DNA of 64,000 bases, taken from the NCBI GenBank assembly GCA_947630345.1, contig CANRHF010000001.1:1-64000 (forward strand), written 5' to 3'. How positions within the stretch are numbered: position 1 is the first letter of the stretch; every line of letters begins with the position of its first letter. The position numbers and the translations under genes are program-made. This DNA comes from an uncultured Oscillospiraceae bacterium. Its GTDB lineage: Bacteria > Bacillota > Clostridia > Oscillospirales > Oscillospiraceae. Positions 25,218-32,718 of this stretch are shown here, piece by piece. The notes beneath the pieces were generated by a model. The model was not told where the DNA came from. It worked only from the letters and a program-made list of their open reading frames with translations, and did no database searches.

Positions 25218-26872
25218 TTGTCGTCTCCTTCCTGGCTGACCTTTGCCACATCCGGGTCGCTGTTTCCCTGGGAGTTTTCCAACATATTGGTGGTGCCTCT
25301 AACCTCGCCCAAGCGTATCTTCTCTCGCCCTAGCTGGTCCATGTTTTCCTCCCAGTCGCCGCCATCCAACTCGACGGTGGCCTGCTCATGAGTTTTGAAG
25401 CCCTCATGGACGGCTTCGATAGCCGCCTTGACCTCCTTGCTCGGGTCGATCTGGCTCTGGGCAGGGCCTATCCATTTGGCCCCACAATACGCCGCCCGGA
25501 TGCGGGGGTCAACAAAAAAGCCCGGGGCGCTGATGCGTCCTCGGGCCACGGCCTCGGCCAGCCAGACCTCATAGACCGGCTGACACAGACTGTCCACAAG
25601 CCAGGTCCGCTTCTTTCGGAAAAAGCGGTATGCCTCCAGGAGCGCGCCCCGGCTGGCGGAATAGCTGGAATTGAACTCTTTGAGCAGAACGTCCCGGGGG
25701 ATCTCCAGGGCGGCGCCTATCTGCGTGGCCACGGATTTGACAAAGGCATCAAAGCCGTTTGTGGGGATATTGGGGTTACCAAAGTTGACCTTTTCCCCCG
25801 GCTTCAAATGAATAACCTGCCCGGCTCCCATCTCATACTCGTTGGTGTCGTGGCTGATCTCCGAATCTCCCCGTTCCTCGCCCACCTCATTGGTCGGGAA
25901 CAGGGACGGGTCAGTTTCCGTCTCGATCCAGGCCGTGAAGAACGACTGCACCAGTGCCGCCATCAGCTCGGACTCCGTGTAACGGCGGATCTGCAGTAGC
26001 TGCTCGATGATAGGGGCGAGAAATGTAACGCCTCGGTACTGGCCAATGCGTTCCGGGTCCACAATGTGCAGCACATTCGGAAGGCCGGTCCGCTTGCCGT
26101 ATGCCTCTACCCGTACCCACTCCCGGGGCCGCCCGATCTGGGTCAGCTCAAACGGATAGTGGTTGCAGATGTGATAGGCGACGATGGCTGTGGTGTTCTT
26201 ATCCACCTCCACGCCATCGTAGATGTAGTTGCCATTGGGAGCGGTACCCTCCGTGATGGTCCCGGGCATGACGCCCATGGTGTCAGGGGTAGATACCAGA
26301 TCCGCCTCCACCAGTTTCACCCGCAGACCATAGGGAGAGATTGTGGTCACTCCCACATGGGGGAGCAGGGCCACGCAGTCGCCAGACATGAGCGCAGACG
26401 CAAGGGCCAGTTGCTGAATGCCATTGAAGTTGCACATCCCCGTGGCATCGCAGTTCTGCTTTTTTTCGGACCACAGCCTCCACTCGGCTTCGGTGGTCCT
26501 CTGCCACGCCCGGGCCTGTTCCGGCGTCATGCCCAGGGCTTCCTGGTCTACATGGGATTTCAATTTTAGTCCGATTCCTACGACGTTGGTGCAAGTGGTG
26601 CGGATGGCACTCGTGGCAATGGGCGAGGCCATGTAGAGCATCCTACCTCTCTGCCGCAGAGTGAAATTATGCATATCGATGTCGTCCCTGGGGCTGCCGG
26701 ACCTGGCGATAAATGCCGCAAGGGCCCGTCGGACGTAGCTTGCACCGGCATCGCCGTAGCCCATGGCCTGGGGGGCTGCTTTGGTCGTGCGGATCTCCGT
26801 ATTGTCCACCTCCTCGGATAAATTATTAAGGGTGCCCGGCGGGGTAAAAGGAACGAAACCCCCGCAGGGCAT
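25214..26872 (-). CDS. B: portal protein (lambda family)
   Basis: A 552-residue portal. Recognisable blocks include RGRMLYMASPIATSAIRTT, WRLWSEKKQNCDATGMCNF, and EIPRDVLLKEFNSSYSASRG, all typical of lambda-type portals. The dodecameric portal is the DNA entry channel and terminase docking site. The start ATG lacks an ideal ribosome site (GGAAGGGG 10-12 bases upstream); an internal Met (MGYGDAG) has none, so the longer form is kept. Confidence 0.93.
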   Translation of the reverse strand: MPCGGFVPFTPPGTLNNLSEEVDNTEIRTTKAAPQAMGYGDAGASYVRRALAAFIARSGSPRDDIDMHNFTLRQRGRMLYMASPIATSAIRTTCTNVVGIGLKLKSHVDQEALGMTPEQARAWQRTTEAEWRLWSEKKQNCDATGMCNFNGIQQLALASALMSGDCVALLPHVGVTTISPYGLRVKLVEADLVSTPDTMGVMPGTITEGTAPNGNYIYDGVEVDKNTTAIVAYHICNHYPFELTQIGRPREWVRVEAYGKRTGLPNVLHIVDPERIGQYRGVTFLAPIIEQLLQIRRYTESELMAALVQSFFTAWIETETDPSLFPTNEVGEERGDSEISHDTNEYEMGAGQVIHLKPGEKVNFGNPNIPTNGFDAFVKSVATQIGAALEIPRDVLLKEFNSSYSASRGALLEAYRFFRKKRTWLVDSLCQPVYEVWLAEAVARGRISAPGFFVDPRIRAAYCGAKWIGPAQSQIDPSKEVKAAIEAVHEGFKTHEQATVELDGGDWEENMDQLGREKIRLGEVRGTTNMLENSQGNSDPDVAKVSQEGDDK

Positions 26873-26906
26873 CCGGTAAAGCCCCTTCCGGAGCTGTTAC
26901 CCGTAG

Positions 26907-27170
26907 CTACCAGTCCCGAGGGACTACTCCCACAGACCGGCGGGGCCGCTGGCCGTCGGCAAGGGCCTCCAGCTCGGCGATTTCGTCCTCCAGCCGCTTG
27001 ATCATGGCTTGGATGTCGTCAAGATCCGTGCTGTACCTCTGCAGATTCCGGGACCCGATGCCGTAGCTTTGCACTGCGCCTGGGGAGAGCATATATTTCT
27101 CACGCTCCAGGTACATCTGCAGGCGCTCCCGCTTCATATTCAGTTTTACGGTGATCTCTGTCCTGGTCAT
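26907..27170 (-). CDS. small coiled-coil head-region protein, 87 aa
   Basis: AAGGAG precedes the ATG. The protein is almost entirely charged helix (KLNMKRERLQMYLEREKYML, then DDIQAMIKRLEDEIAELEAL), with a short basic tail. It lies between terminase large subunit and portal, the position of lambda gpW, the head completion protein, and of the DUF6148-type proteins of Firmicute phages. Role in head completion is inferred from position. Confidence 0.7.
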   Translation of the reverse strand: MTRTEITVKLNMKRERLQMYLEREKYMLSPGAVQSYGIGSRNLQRYSTDLDDIQAMIKRLEDEIAELEALADGQRPRRSVGVVPRDW

Positions 27171-27180
27171 TTCGATCTCC

Positions 27181-29100
27181 TTACCATTCGTTGAAGTATC
27201 TGTCTATGCCTCCGGTCTTCCGCCTGGGCTGGGGCTGGGCGGCCCGGCGCTTTGGAGGTGGCTTTTGGCCGCCGTCAGCTAGGGCGCTCAGGCGCTGCGC
27301 AATTGCATCCAGATCCGCCCCAGTCGCCTTGAATGCAGCGTTGGCGTAGTTCCGGCAGTCGAGGGCCTCGTTCCGCTCGTGGCCGGGAATTTTCTCCCAC
27401 ACCCACGGATTTTGGCGTCCCTGCTTATAGACTAAGCGCTCAGATAACAGACCCGCGAAAAATTCTGTGCCATATCCAAGATCTTGATTCCTCGGAAAAT
27501 GGTAGTACTTCGCGCCCGGTTCACGGACTCGCAAGGAATCCATTATGGACTGCTTTCCCGAATCCACGCCAAGGGTATATAGCCAGCACTGGCCGATGTA
27601 ACGGCCTTTAATGACGATGTTCGTTTTCTTGGGCGGTGACGTATAGGGGACGCCTTCACCGCCACGGCCTTTAATCGCAAAAACTTTTCGGTACATTCTG
27701 TCACGACAAGCGGAATAGACATCCTGGGTATAGTGACCGCCGCTGTCCACGAAAGTCGTGGAGATTTTCAGCTTCACGCCGTTGGCGAAGCTATACTGGT
27801 GGTCCACGATGTCGTCCAGTGCCTGCCACACATTGGCGGTATCAGGTCGGCCCATGATGACGCCCCGCTTAATACCCCACTTTTCACCCCACCGGCCGTG
27901 CCCCACGACCTCATATTCAAGCCGGTCGTCCTGGGTATCCACACCGCAGGTCAGCACCAGGACGCCATTCGGGAGCTCTGCATCGTAAGTCTCCCTCCGT
28001 CCCATGATGCTCTCTTCATCCTCCAGATCGCCACGGTCCTCCCACAGTTCCCCAAACTTGGTGTTGTAGACTACCTGCAGCTTTTCCGAATTGCCCAGGG
28101 CCTCCAGATAGGCCAGGATAAGCGAGGCCCAGGATGCCCAAGGGGAGGAAAAGGCATTAAGCCAAAAAGAGCGCACCCCGTTGGCGTAGGCAGCAGGATT
28201 GGCAGCTACCCACTTGGCGGGTTGCGCTTTCATTTCTCTTTCGGAGTGCGGTGTTTCGCAGGAGGGGCAGACCCAAGATACGCTTCTGACGGTGTAGTGC
28301 TTCTTGCCCCGGATCTCGGTGGCGTCGTATTCAAAGCGGATGTCGTTAAACACGATATCGTGGTACTCGCCGCACTCCGGGCATCGGTGGTGCCACCGCT
28401 CCTGGGTACCGGTGTTGTAAAGGTCGGCAATGGCACTATGCCCCTTGATGGTGGGGGTGGACACAGCCAGCGACTTTGCATTGTAGAACGTCGTTTGGCG
28501 TGCTTTTGCCAGCTCCCAAGGGCTGCCCTCCTTGCCAGCACTCCCGGCCCAGCGGTCTAACTCATCTCCGATGACATAGCGGACAGGTGTGGAGGCGAGG
28601 GCCGATGCGCTGTTGGAACCGCATATTGTCAGCATTCCACCCGGAAAGGACTTTTGGAGAATTGTGTTGTTGCTGTCCCTGCTCTTTGGGTCTGCCACCT
28701 TGGAACGCAGGGTGTAGCAGTCCCTCACCATGGGGGCGACGCGGAGCTTGGAGAACTTCTTGGCATCGTCAATGGTGGGCTGGATATAGAGGATGCTTCC
28801 GGGGTCCTGGTCGATGATATAGCCGATGGAGTTCAGCTCAAACTCGGACTTGCCTACCTGGGACGACGCCACCATGACCAGGAGCTTTACTTTTGGGTCG
28901 GTGACGGCGTCCATTGGCTCCTTTAGGTAGGGGGTCCGGGAGGTGCGCCACGGACCAGGCTCGGCGGAACTCTCCGGGGAGAGGCGGCGCTTTTTGTCGG
29001 CCCACTGCGTGACGGTTATGTCCTCGGGCGGGGTGAACGAGGCGATTGTCCCTGAAATAGCCGCATTCAGCTTATCCGCTTCGCTACTGTATGTCCTCAT
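27181..29100 (-). CDS. terL: terminase large subunit (lambda gpA family)
   Basis: A 639-residue packaging motor. The ATPase has a Walker A-like SSQVGKS (residues 79-85) and a Walker B-like VIGDELDRW. A zinc-binding insertion is visible (RCPECGEYH...CPSCETPH). The C-terminal nuclease region shows LTCGVDTQDDRLEYEVVG and TFVDSGGHYT. Together with the Nu1-like subunit it cuts concatemers, and a lambda-type cos or pac site should lie nearby. The start overlaps the end of the small subunit by 17 bases. Confidence 0.95.
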   Translation of the reverse strand: MRTYSSEADKLNAAISGTIASFTPPEDITVTQWADKKRRLSPESSAEPGPWRTSRTPYLKEPMDAVTDPKVKLLVMVASSQVGKSEFELNSIGYIIDQDPGSILYIQPTIDDAKKFSKLRVAPMVRDCYTLRSKVADPKSRDSNNTILQKSFPGGMLTICGSNSASALASTPVRYVIGDELDRWAGSAGKEGSPWELAKARQTTFYNAKSLAVSTPTIKGHSAIADLYNTGTQERWHHRCPECGEYHDIVFNDIRFEYDATEIRGKKHYTVRSVSWVCPSCETPHSEREMKAQPAKWVAANPAAYANGVRSFWLNAFSSPWASWASLILAYLEALGNSEKLQVVYNTKFGELWEDRGDLEDEESIMGRRETYDAELPNGVLVLTCGVDTQDDRLEYEVVGHGRWGEKWGIKRGVIMGRPDTANVWQALDDIVDHQYSFANGVKLKISTTFVDSGGHYTQDVYSACRDRMYRKVFAIKGRGGEGVPYTSPPKKTNIVIKGRYIGQCWLYTLGVDSGKQSIMDSLRVREPGAKYYHFPRNQDLGYGTEFFAGLLSERLVYKQGRQNPWVWEKIPGHERNEALDCRNYANAAFKATGADLDAIAQRLSALADGGQKPPPKRRAAQPQPRRKTGGIDRYFNEW

Positions 29101-29662
29101 CCGTGTCCATCCATTTCTGCCGCTCGTTCACCAGCTTTTCATAGGCAGCGGGGTCGTACCTGAAGTTGGACAGTTCTTCCAGGACAGCGTTGACCTCCCG
29201 GCGTATCAACACAGAAGCCTCAGCGGCATCACTGACACCAGCCACGTCCACGGCCAGACGGCCGGGCAGCGCCACGAGCATCCCCCGGATAGTGAACACC
29301 AACTGCTGGTTCATGGCCTCTACATCCTCGGAGCGGTGCATTTTTCCTTGGAGCTCGGCCAACTCCAACTCGGCATATTCTGCCCGGGCCTCCTTAATGC
29401 GGACCTCGGCGGCAAGTTTCTGCTGCTCCTTCTCAGCCGCGGCGTCGTCCTTGTCGCTTCGCCCCGCCGCTTTCTCCCGCAAATACTTGACATAGGAGCG
29501 GGTGGCCTCGACCACGTTGTACCGGGGGCCCACCTCAGTGTCGTGCTTACGAAGAATCCCGTTCTTGGTTAGCTCCCCTACCCATTGAGCTGTGATGTCA
29601 AAGAGATTCGCCAGAACGGCCGTACTGCAATACCCGGCTGGTTCAGGCTTCTTCTGGGCCAT
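29084..29662 (-). CDS. terS: terminase small subunit (Nu1-like)
   Basis: ATG at 29662 is preferred over the one 6 codons earlier because AAGGAG lies 9 bases upstream. The 192-residue product begins with a winged-helix DNA-binding domain (CSTAVLANLFDITAQWVGEL, KNGILRKHD, YNVVEATRSYVKYL), as in lambda gpNu1, followed by a long charged helix (about residues 60-115) and a helical C-terminus that should contact the large subunit. Confidence 0.88.
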   Translation of the reverse strand: MAQKKPEPAGYCSTAVLANLFDITAQWVGELTKNGILRKHDTEVGPRYNVVEATRSYVKYLREKAAGRSDKDDAAAEKEQQKLAAEVRIKEARAEYAELELAELQGKMHRSEDVEAMNQQLVFTIRGMLVALPGRLAVDVAGVSDAAEASVLIRREVNAVLEELSNFRYDPAAYEKLVNERQKWMDTDEDIQ

Positions 29663-29723
29663 TCTGATCAACTCCTTCACCGATATATTAACTGCTGATC
29701 GCAGATTATAATCACAATATCCA

Positions 29724-29801
29724 TTAACAGGCTGCTACCCGCACCCAGAATACACTCCGGCCTTGTCCAATGACAAGGACAGCCGGAACCATGCACCTCA
29801 T
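29724..29801 (-). CDS. possible small hydrophobic ORF, 25 aa
   Basis: ATG overlaps the stop codon of the 33-codon frame upstream as ATGA, suggesting coupling. The peptide is hydrophobic (MVPAVLVIGQG, VFWVRVAAC). It lies just upstream of the terminase small subunit, inside sequence that can also fold into a strong hairpin (29757-29786), so it may equally be part of a structured RNA. Confidence 0.25.
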   Translation of the reverse strand: MRCMVPAVLVIGQGRSVFWVRVAAC

Positions 29802-29899
29802 CCTCGCCTCTCCCGTCCACGGGTACACAACCTGTCATGGATACCACGGTACTTTCCAGCCCTCCGCCGGTGTCGTCGGTCGGAACCGTTATCAAACAT
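29798..29899 (-). CDS. possible small Arg-rich ORF, 33 aa
   Basis: The frame starts MFDNGSDRRHRRRAGKYRG and ends with RGRERRG; it is unusually rich in Arg and followed by an ATGA-coupled second small frame. No good ribosome site is visible. It lies in the structured non-coding region and may be fortuitous. Confidence 0.25.
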   Translation of the reverse strand: MFDNGSDRRHRRRAGKYRGIHDRLCTRGRERRG

Positions 29900-30002
29900 C
29901 ATTACTGGCCGGGTCCAGCCCAACTATAATTGCATCCCACCGTGTACGCACCACGCATGGGTCAGATCCGTTCGCTGTGCTCCGCCGGTGGAATCATACC
30001 GC

Positions 30003-30076
30003 TGGTGGTCGAAGATGGTGCCGATCCATCGTCAGACGATTATAAGTCGCCCGCTCTGCCGTTGAGCTATTCGACC
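30003..30076 (-). tRNA. tRNA-Ile (anticodon UAU), CCA encoded
   Basis: Acceptor stem GGTCGAA/TTCGACC, D stem GCTC/GAGC and T stem GATGG/CCATC are perfect; the anticodon stem GGCGA/TCGTC has one G-U pair. The loop CTTATAA gives anticodon UAU, which reads the rare Ile codon AUA. Discriminator A and CCA are encoded. The T loop is ATCGGCA instead of the usual TTCRANN, which is odd. The phage may supply a decoder for a codon rare in the host. Confidence 0.75.
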
Positions 30077-30188
30077 GAGTTGCGGGGTCACATCCCTTTT
30101 GCGCCTATCGACCCCGCTAGGTTTTTGTGGCTACCACACCAGCGCCGGAATGCCGGCCGCAAACATCATCAAACGGTGTGGACGGGTT

Positions 30189-30264
30189 TGGTGGCGCATG
30201 GGGGATTTGAACCCGCCGATACCGGATTGAAAGTCCGCTGACTTGACCGCTTGTCTAATGCGCC
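30189..30264 (-). tRNA. tRNA-Glu (anticodon UUC), CCA encoded
   Basis: Acceptor GGCGCAT/ATGCGCC is perfect, the discriminator is A and CCA is encoded. D arm GAC/GTC, anticodon loop CTTTCAA (UUC, Glu), T loop TTCAAAT. There are two mismatches: G-G at the top of the anticodon stem and C-C in the T stem, so it is either a divergent or a decaying tRNA. Confidence 0.75.
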
Positions 30265-30479
30265 ATATTATAGACCATCTGTTTACCACATTGGCGATTG
30301 GACCCGCTTTCCCTTGGGTCCTGTCTCCCCCCTGGCTGTTGCATTATGACTCAGGTATTTCTCCCACCTCCACACCACCGAATGCGCCCCTGGCCATCAA
30401 GGCGCCCCCCTATCTGACCTATAAGGGTCTAAAAACATGGTGCCCCCGCCCGGCTCCCGCACCGACCGGAGACATATAA

Positions 30480-30688
30480 AGTGTGCGGGCAGAGAATTTC
30501 ACTCTGCACGGTTGGAGTTTTAGGTTATTCTTACGATTACCCTCTGCCTTGTCACCATTCAGGTGGAGAATAAATTCTGGCCTACTCAAGGATCATTTTA
30601 CAGGGCACCCAATCTGGCTTTCGCCACGCTATCCCCAACCAACCTAAAAGAAGCATCACTTTAGCGTCTTATTCCGCCACCGCACACT
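30480..30688 (-). ncRNA. structured RNA domain closed by a 9-bp helix, tRNA-like ends
   Basis: AGTGTGCGG (30688-30680) pairs with CCGCACACT (30488-30480). The 5' strand is followed by GGCGGAATAAGACGCTA, close to a class II tRNA D arm, and the 3' strand is directly preceded by GCAGAG-TGAAATT-CTCTGC (30507-30489), placed like a T arm with a 7-base loop. Instead of an anticodon arm there are about 150 bases with their own 9-bp closing stem and GNRA hairpin. No CCA follows. Confidence 0.45.
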
Positions 30689-30727
30689 GTCCCCCGGCTC
30701 TCACGGGTGGCACGTCTGCCAGCGTTC

Positions 30728-30793
30728 CCTTTCAGCGGGGCTCGAACCCGCACCGACCTTTCTGGTCTGCGCTACCAATTATGCAATGAAAGG
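30728..30793 (-). ncRNA. 66-nt tRNA-like element with shortened anticodon arm
   Basis: Acceptor CCTTTCA/TGAAAGG and T arm GCGGG-TTCGAGC-CCCGC are perfect and the D-loop AATTGGTA is normal. The anticodon arm is only GACC-AGAAA-GGTC (13 bases rather than 17) and the variable region 3 bases. No CCA is encoded. It cannot be a normal decoding tRNA; it is either a decayed tRNA or a tRNA-like domain of the surrounding RNA. Confidence 0.5.
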
Positions 30794-31046
30794 ATGTATT
30801 GTTTGCGGCTGGTTTCAAGTAAATTCCTTGAAAAAATTTTTTCCGTAACTAGATGTTTTTTGGGGTCGAAGAGCCCTCATGAGATGGGCCGGGTCCTCAC
30901 AGTACCTTTTTGGGCACGCTTGGACCCGGCTTCGCTCGTAATTTGGCGCTGCATACCGCATTGGGCGTTGAACGCATTTATTTGTGCGTCATGCAGACCG
31001 TTTGCCTTATTGCATATTGACTTCACGCATAGGCGATCTCATAGGC

Positions 31047-31571
31047 TTAGATGGTGGTATATATCTCCGCCTTGCTGTAAGTTGTCTTTCCTTTGACCAT
31101 CATTTCCAAGAAGTCTTCTCGAGAGAAGTCAGATAGCCTGAATACCTCCTCCGGCCTCATCCCCAGCTGCTTCCCGATCTCCTGCACCGTCTTGCCTTCT
31201 GCCATTAAGCGCTTCACAATCGCTTTCATCGGCTCTAGCAAGTGCGTACCTCTGGCCCTATTGTGGGTGACTGTGCCATAAACATCTTCGCTCGGGTCTT
31301 CGTGGCATACCTTCACCACAGGGACCTTGCCATCTAGCATGGACAGCAGCGGTTCTTCTCCAGCGACGGTCCATCTGTGGAAGCCGTCGATAATGGTATA
31401 ATCAGGTCGTACAACAATCGGTAACGTCCAGCCGTTGGTAAGGATGGATTGGGTCAGGAGCTTCAGGTTCTCCCGGCTTACCTTGTTGGGGTTGTAGTCA
31501 TTGGGCTTGAGCAGGGTACGATCCACCCACTCCAGGGTGGACAGAGGGGCCGTCAGTTTCACATCAGCCAT
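31047..31571 (-). CDS. ParB/sulfiredoxin-fold protein (IbrB-like), 174 aa
   Basis: ATG at 31571 overlaps the end of the PAPS-reductase gene, so translation is coupled; the longer frame has no ribosome site. The ParB-like fold is seen in STLEWVDRTLLKPNDYNPNK, then IVVRPDYTIIDGFHRW (the conserved G-x-H-R core, residues about 67-82), and a C-terminal helix-turn-helix (TVQEIGKQLGMRPEEVFRL). It pairs with the upstream PAPS-reductase-like protein exactly as IbrB pairs with IbrA in Escherichia coli prophages. It may bind DNA or hydrolyse nucleotides; not a plasmid partition protein by size and context. Confidence 0.85.
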   Translation of the reverse strand: MADVKLTAPLSTLEWVDRTLLKPNDYNPNKVSRENLKLLTQSILTNGWTLPIVVRPDYTIIDGFHRWTVAGEEPLLSMLDGKVPVVKVCHEDPSEDVYGTVTHNRARGTHLLEPMKAIVKRLMAEGKTVQEIGKQLGMRPEEVFRLSDFSREDFLEMMVKGKTTYSKAEIYTTI

Positions 31572-32718
31572 GCGTTTCCGCCTCCCTCTGCTTAGCCTTA
31601 GCATCCTCGATATAGCGACTGTATATGATCTGGTATAATGCACGGTAGGATCGAAACTTTGGGTCGCCTTTCATAAGGGCTTCGTACATCATCTGGTAGT
31701 CTTTGGGAGTTGCAAACAGGCCGATCTTTATAAATAAACTACGGTAAGATTTGGCGACATAAAGCTTATGGGGGGTGTTGAAGTGCCTTGGCATATCGGA
31801 GAACATCTCCGCAAGAATGGCCTTGTAGTCCTTGGTGACGGCCTCGCCCTCGGCCTGGCGCCGGGCTCGGGTGCGCCGGCCGAACATTTCGCTATCCCAG
31901 TAGAGCGTAGCAAGGTAGGCGTTTGGCTCACGACGGATGATGCGCTCCATGAGGTCCGGGTAATATTCGTTCATCTGGACCAGCGAGCGGGCTGTGTCTA
32001 CGGAAAAGAACTGTGATACTCTCAGTTGATTCCGATTAGCGCCAGCTTGCCAGAGATACAAATAAACTTGTGGGATCTCCACACCTTCATTCCGGAGATA
32101 CAGCCATACGTCATTGGTTGTCCAATCGTAGATGGGAAAGATCTGCTTGCGACCGGTCATCCCCTTGCCACCGGCGTTCATCCGAGCCATGTACTGGAGC
32201 CGCTGGATGGATTCCGCTGCCCGTACACCGGTCATAGTAATGCCGTCCATGCATACCCTGGGCATGAAACTCTGGTAGTTGTCTTTTCGGGGCCTCAGCA
32301 TGGGGTGGCTGGTGATGGCAAAGGGTGGCGGCTGACGCACCCACACGTCCCGTTTGCGCTTGTCCCAGCAGATGAATGTTTCATCCTCCGACAGCTCGTT
32401 GAAGCAGTTGAAGTGCTTGACCTCCACGCAATACCACTCAAACTTGGCGCCAACGTAAAGGAATCGTCGGCGCCAGTCCATGACGGTCTTTTCGATGCAG
32501 GGGAAAATAGCCTCCTCGTCCACGAATTGGACGGTCAGAAGGGATGGATCAATTTCTCCCCTCTGGATGAGAGACATGGTAATCTGAGCGAGAGCCAGGC
32601 TGTCCTTGCCGCCACTGAACGACATATAGACCGGGATTCCGTTGCTGAACGCATTGCGGACTCGCACCGTCGCCGCAGTTACCACGTCCATATCAGACCG
32701 TATCCGCCTTACAGCCAT
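31564..32718 (-). CDS. PAPS-reductase-family ATP pyrophosphatase (IbrA-like), 384 aa
   Basis: The PP-loop SGGKDS is at residues 35-40, the nucleotide-binding signature of PAPS reductases and related sulfurtransferases. Further conserved blocks include TVQFVDEEAIFPCIEKTV, ITSHPMLRPRKDN and TGVRAAES, and IFPIYDWTTNDVW, typical of the DUF3440/IbrA branch. No C-terminal ECGLH reductase motif is visible, so sulfate reduction is unlikely. The gene is fourth in the tightly overlapping operon and pairs with a ParB-like partner, which suggests nucleic-acid modification or regulation rather than metabolism. Confidence 0.88.
   Translation of the reverse strand: MAVRRIRSDMDVVTAATVRVRNAFSNGIPVYMSFSGGKDSLALAQITMSLIQRGEIDPSLLTVQFVDEEAIFPCIEKTVMDWRRRFLYVGAKFEWYCVEVKHFNCFNELSEDETFICWDKRKRDVWVRQPPPFAITSHPMLRPRKDNYQSFMPRVCMDGITMTGVRAAESIQRLQYMARMNAGGKGMTGRKQIFPIYDWTTNDVWLYLRNEGVEIPQVYLYLWQAGANRNQLRVSQFFSVDTARSLVQMNEYYPDLMERIIRREPNAYLATLYWDSEMFGRRTRARRQAEGEAVTKDYKAILAEMFSDMPRHFNTPHKLYVAKSYRSLFIKIGLFATPKDYQMMYEALMKGDPKFRSYRALYQIIYSRYIEDAKAKQREAETHG

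Larger units (their letters stand above)
29755..31046 (-). ncRNA. large structured non-coding region, candidate giant phage RNA
   Basis: About 1.3 kb between the ParB-like gene and terminase has no convincing gene but many strong, mostly perfect helices on the leftward strand: a three-way junction closed by CTGCAT/ATGCAG (30949-30996) with hairpins 30972-30989 and 30957-30967; a 9-bp stem 30888-30896/30922-30930; a 9-bp stem 30480-30488/30680-30688 enclosing a second 9-bp stem 30518-30526/30641-30649 and a GAAA tetraloop hairpin (30615-30626); stems at 30300-30321, 30134-30181, 30082-30117 and 29757-29786. Two tRNA genes and a tRNA-like element lie within. Large phage RNAs GOLLD and ROOL occur in such tRNA-adjacent phage contexts; I cannot tell which, if either, this is. 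Confidence 0.6.

Noticed and set aside
30380..30445. Two overlapping leftward mini-frames (13 and 17 codons) with G-rich upstream sequence
   Set aside because: They fall in the structured RNA region and their G-rich stretches take part in hairpins (for example GCGCC/GGCGC); too short to support as genes.
30489..30680. Group I intron in a tRNA-Leu gene
   Set aside because: The tRNA-like ends and insert size suggested it, but no P7/S-type conserved core could be seen and the 3' end lacks a normal T loop and CCA.
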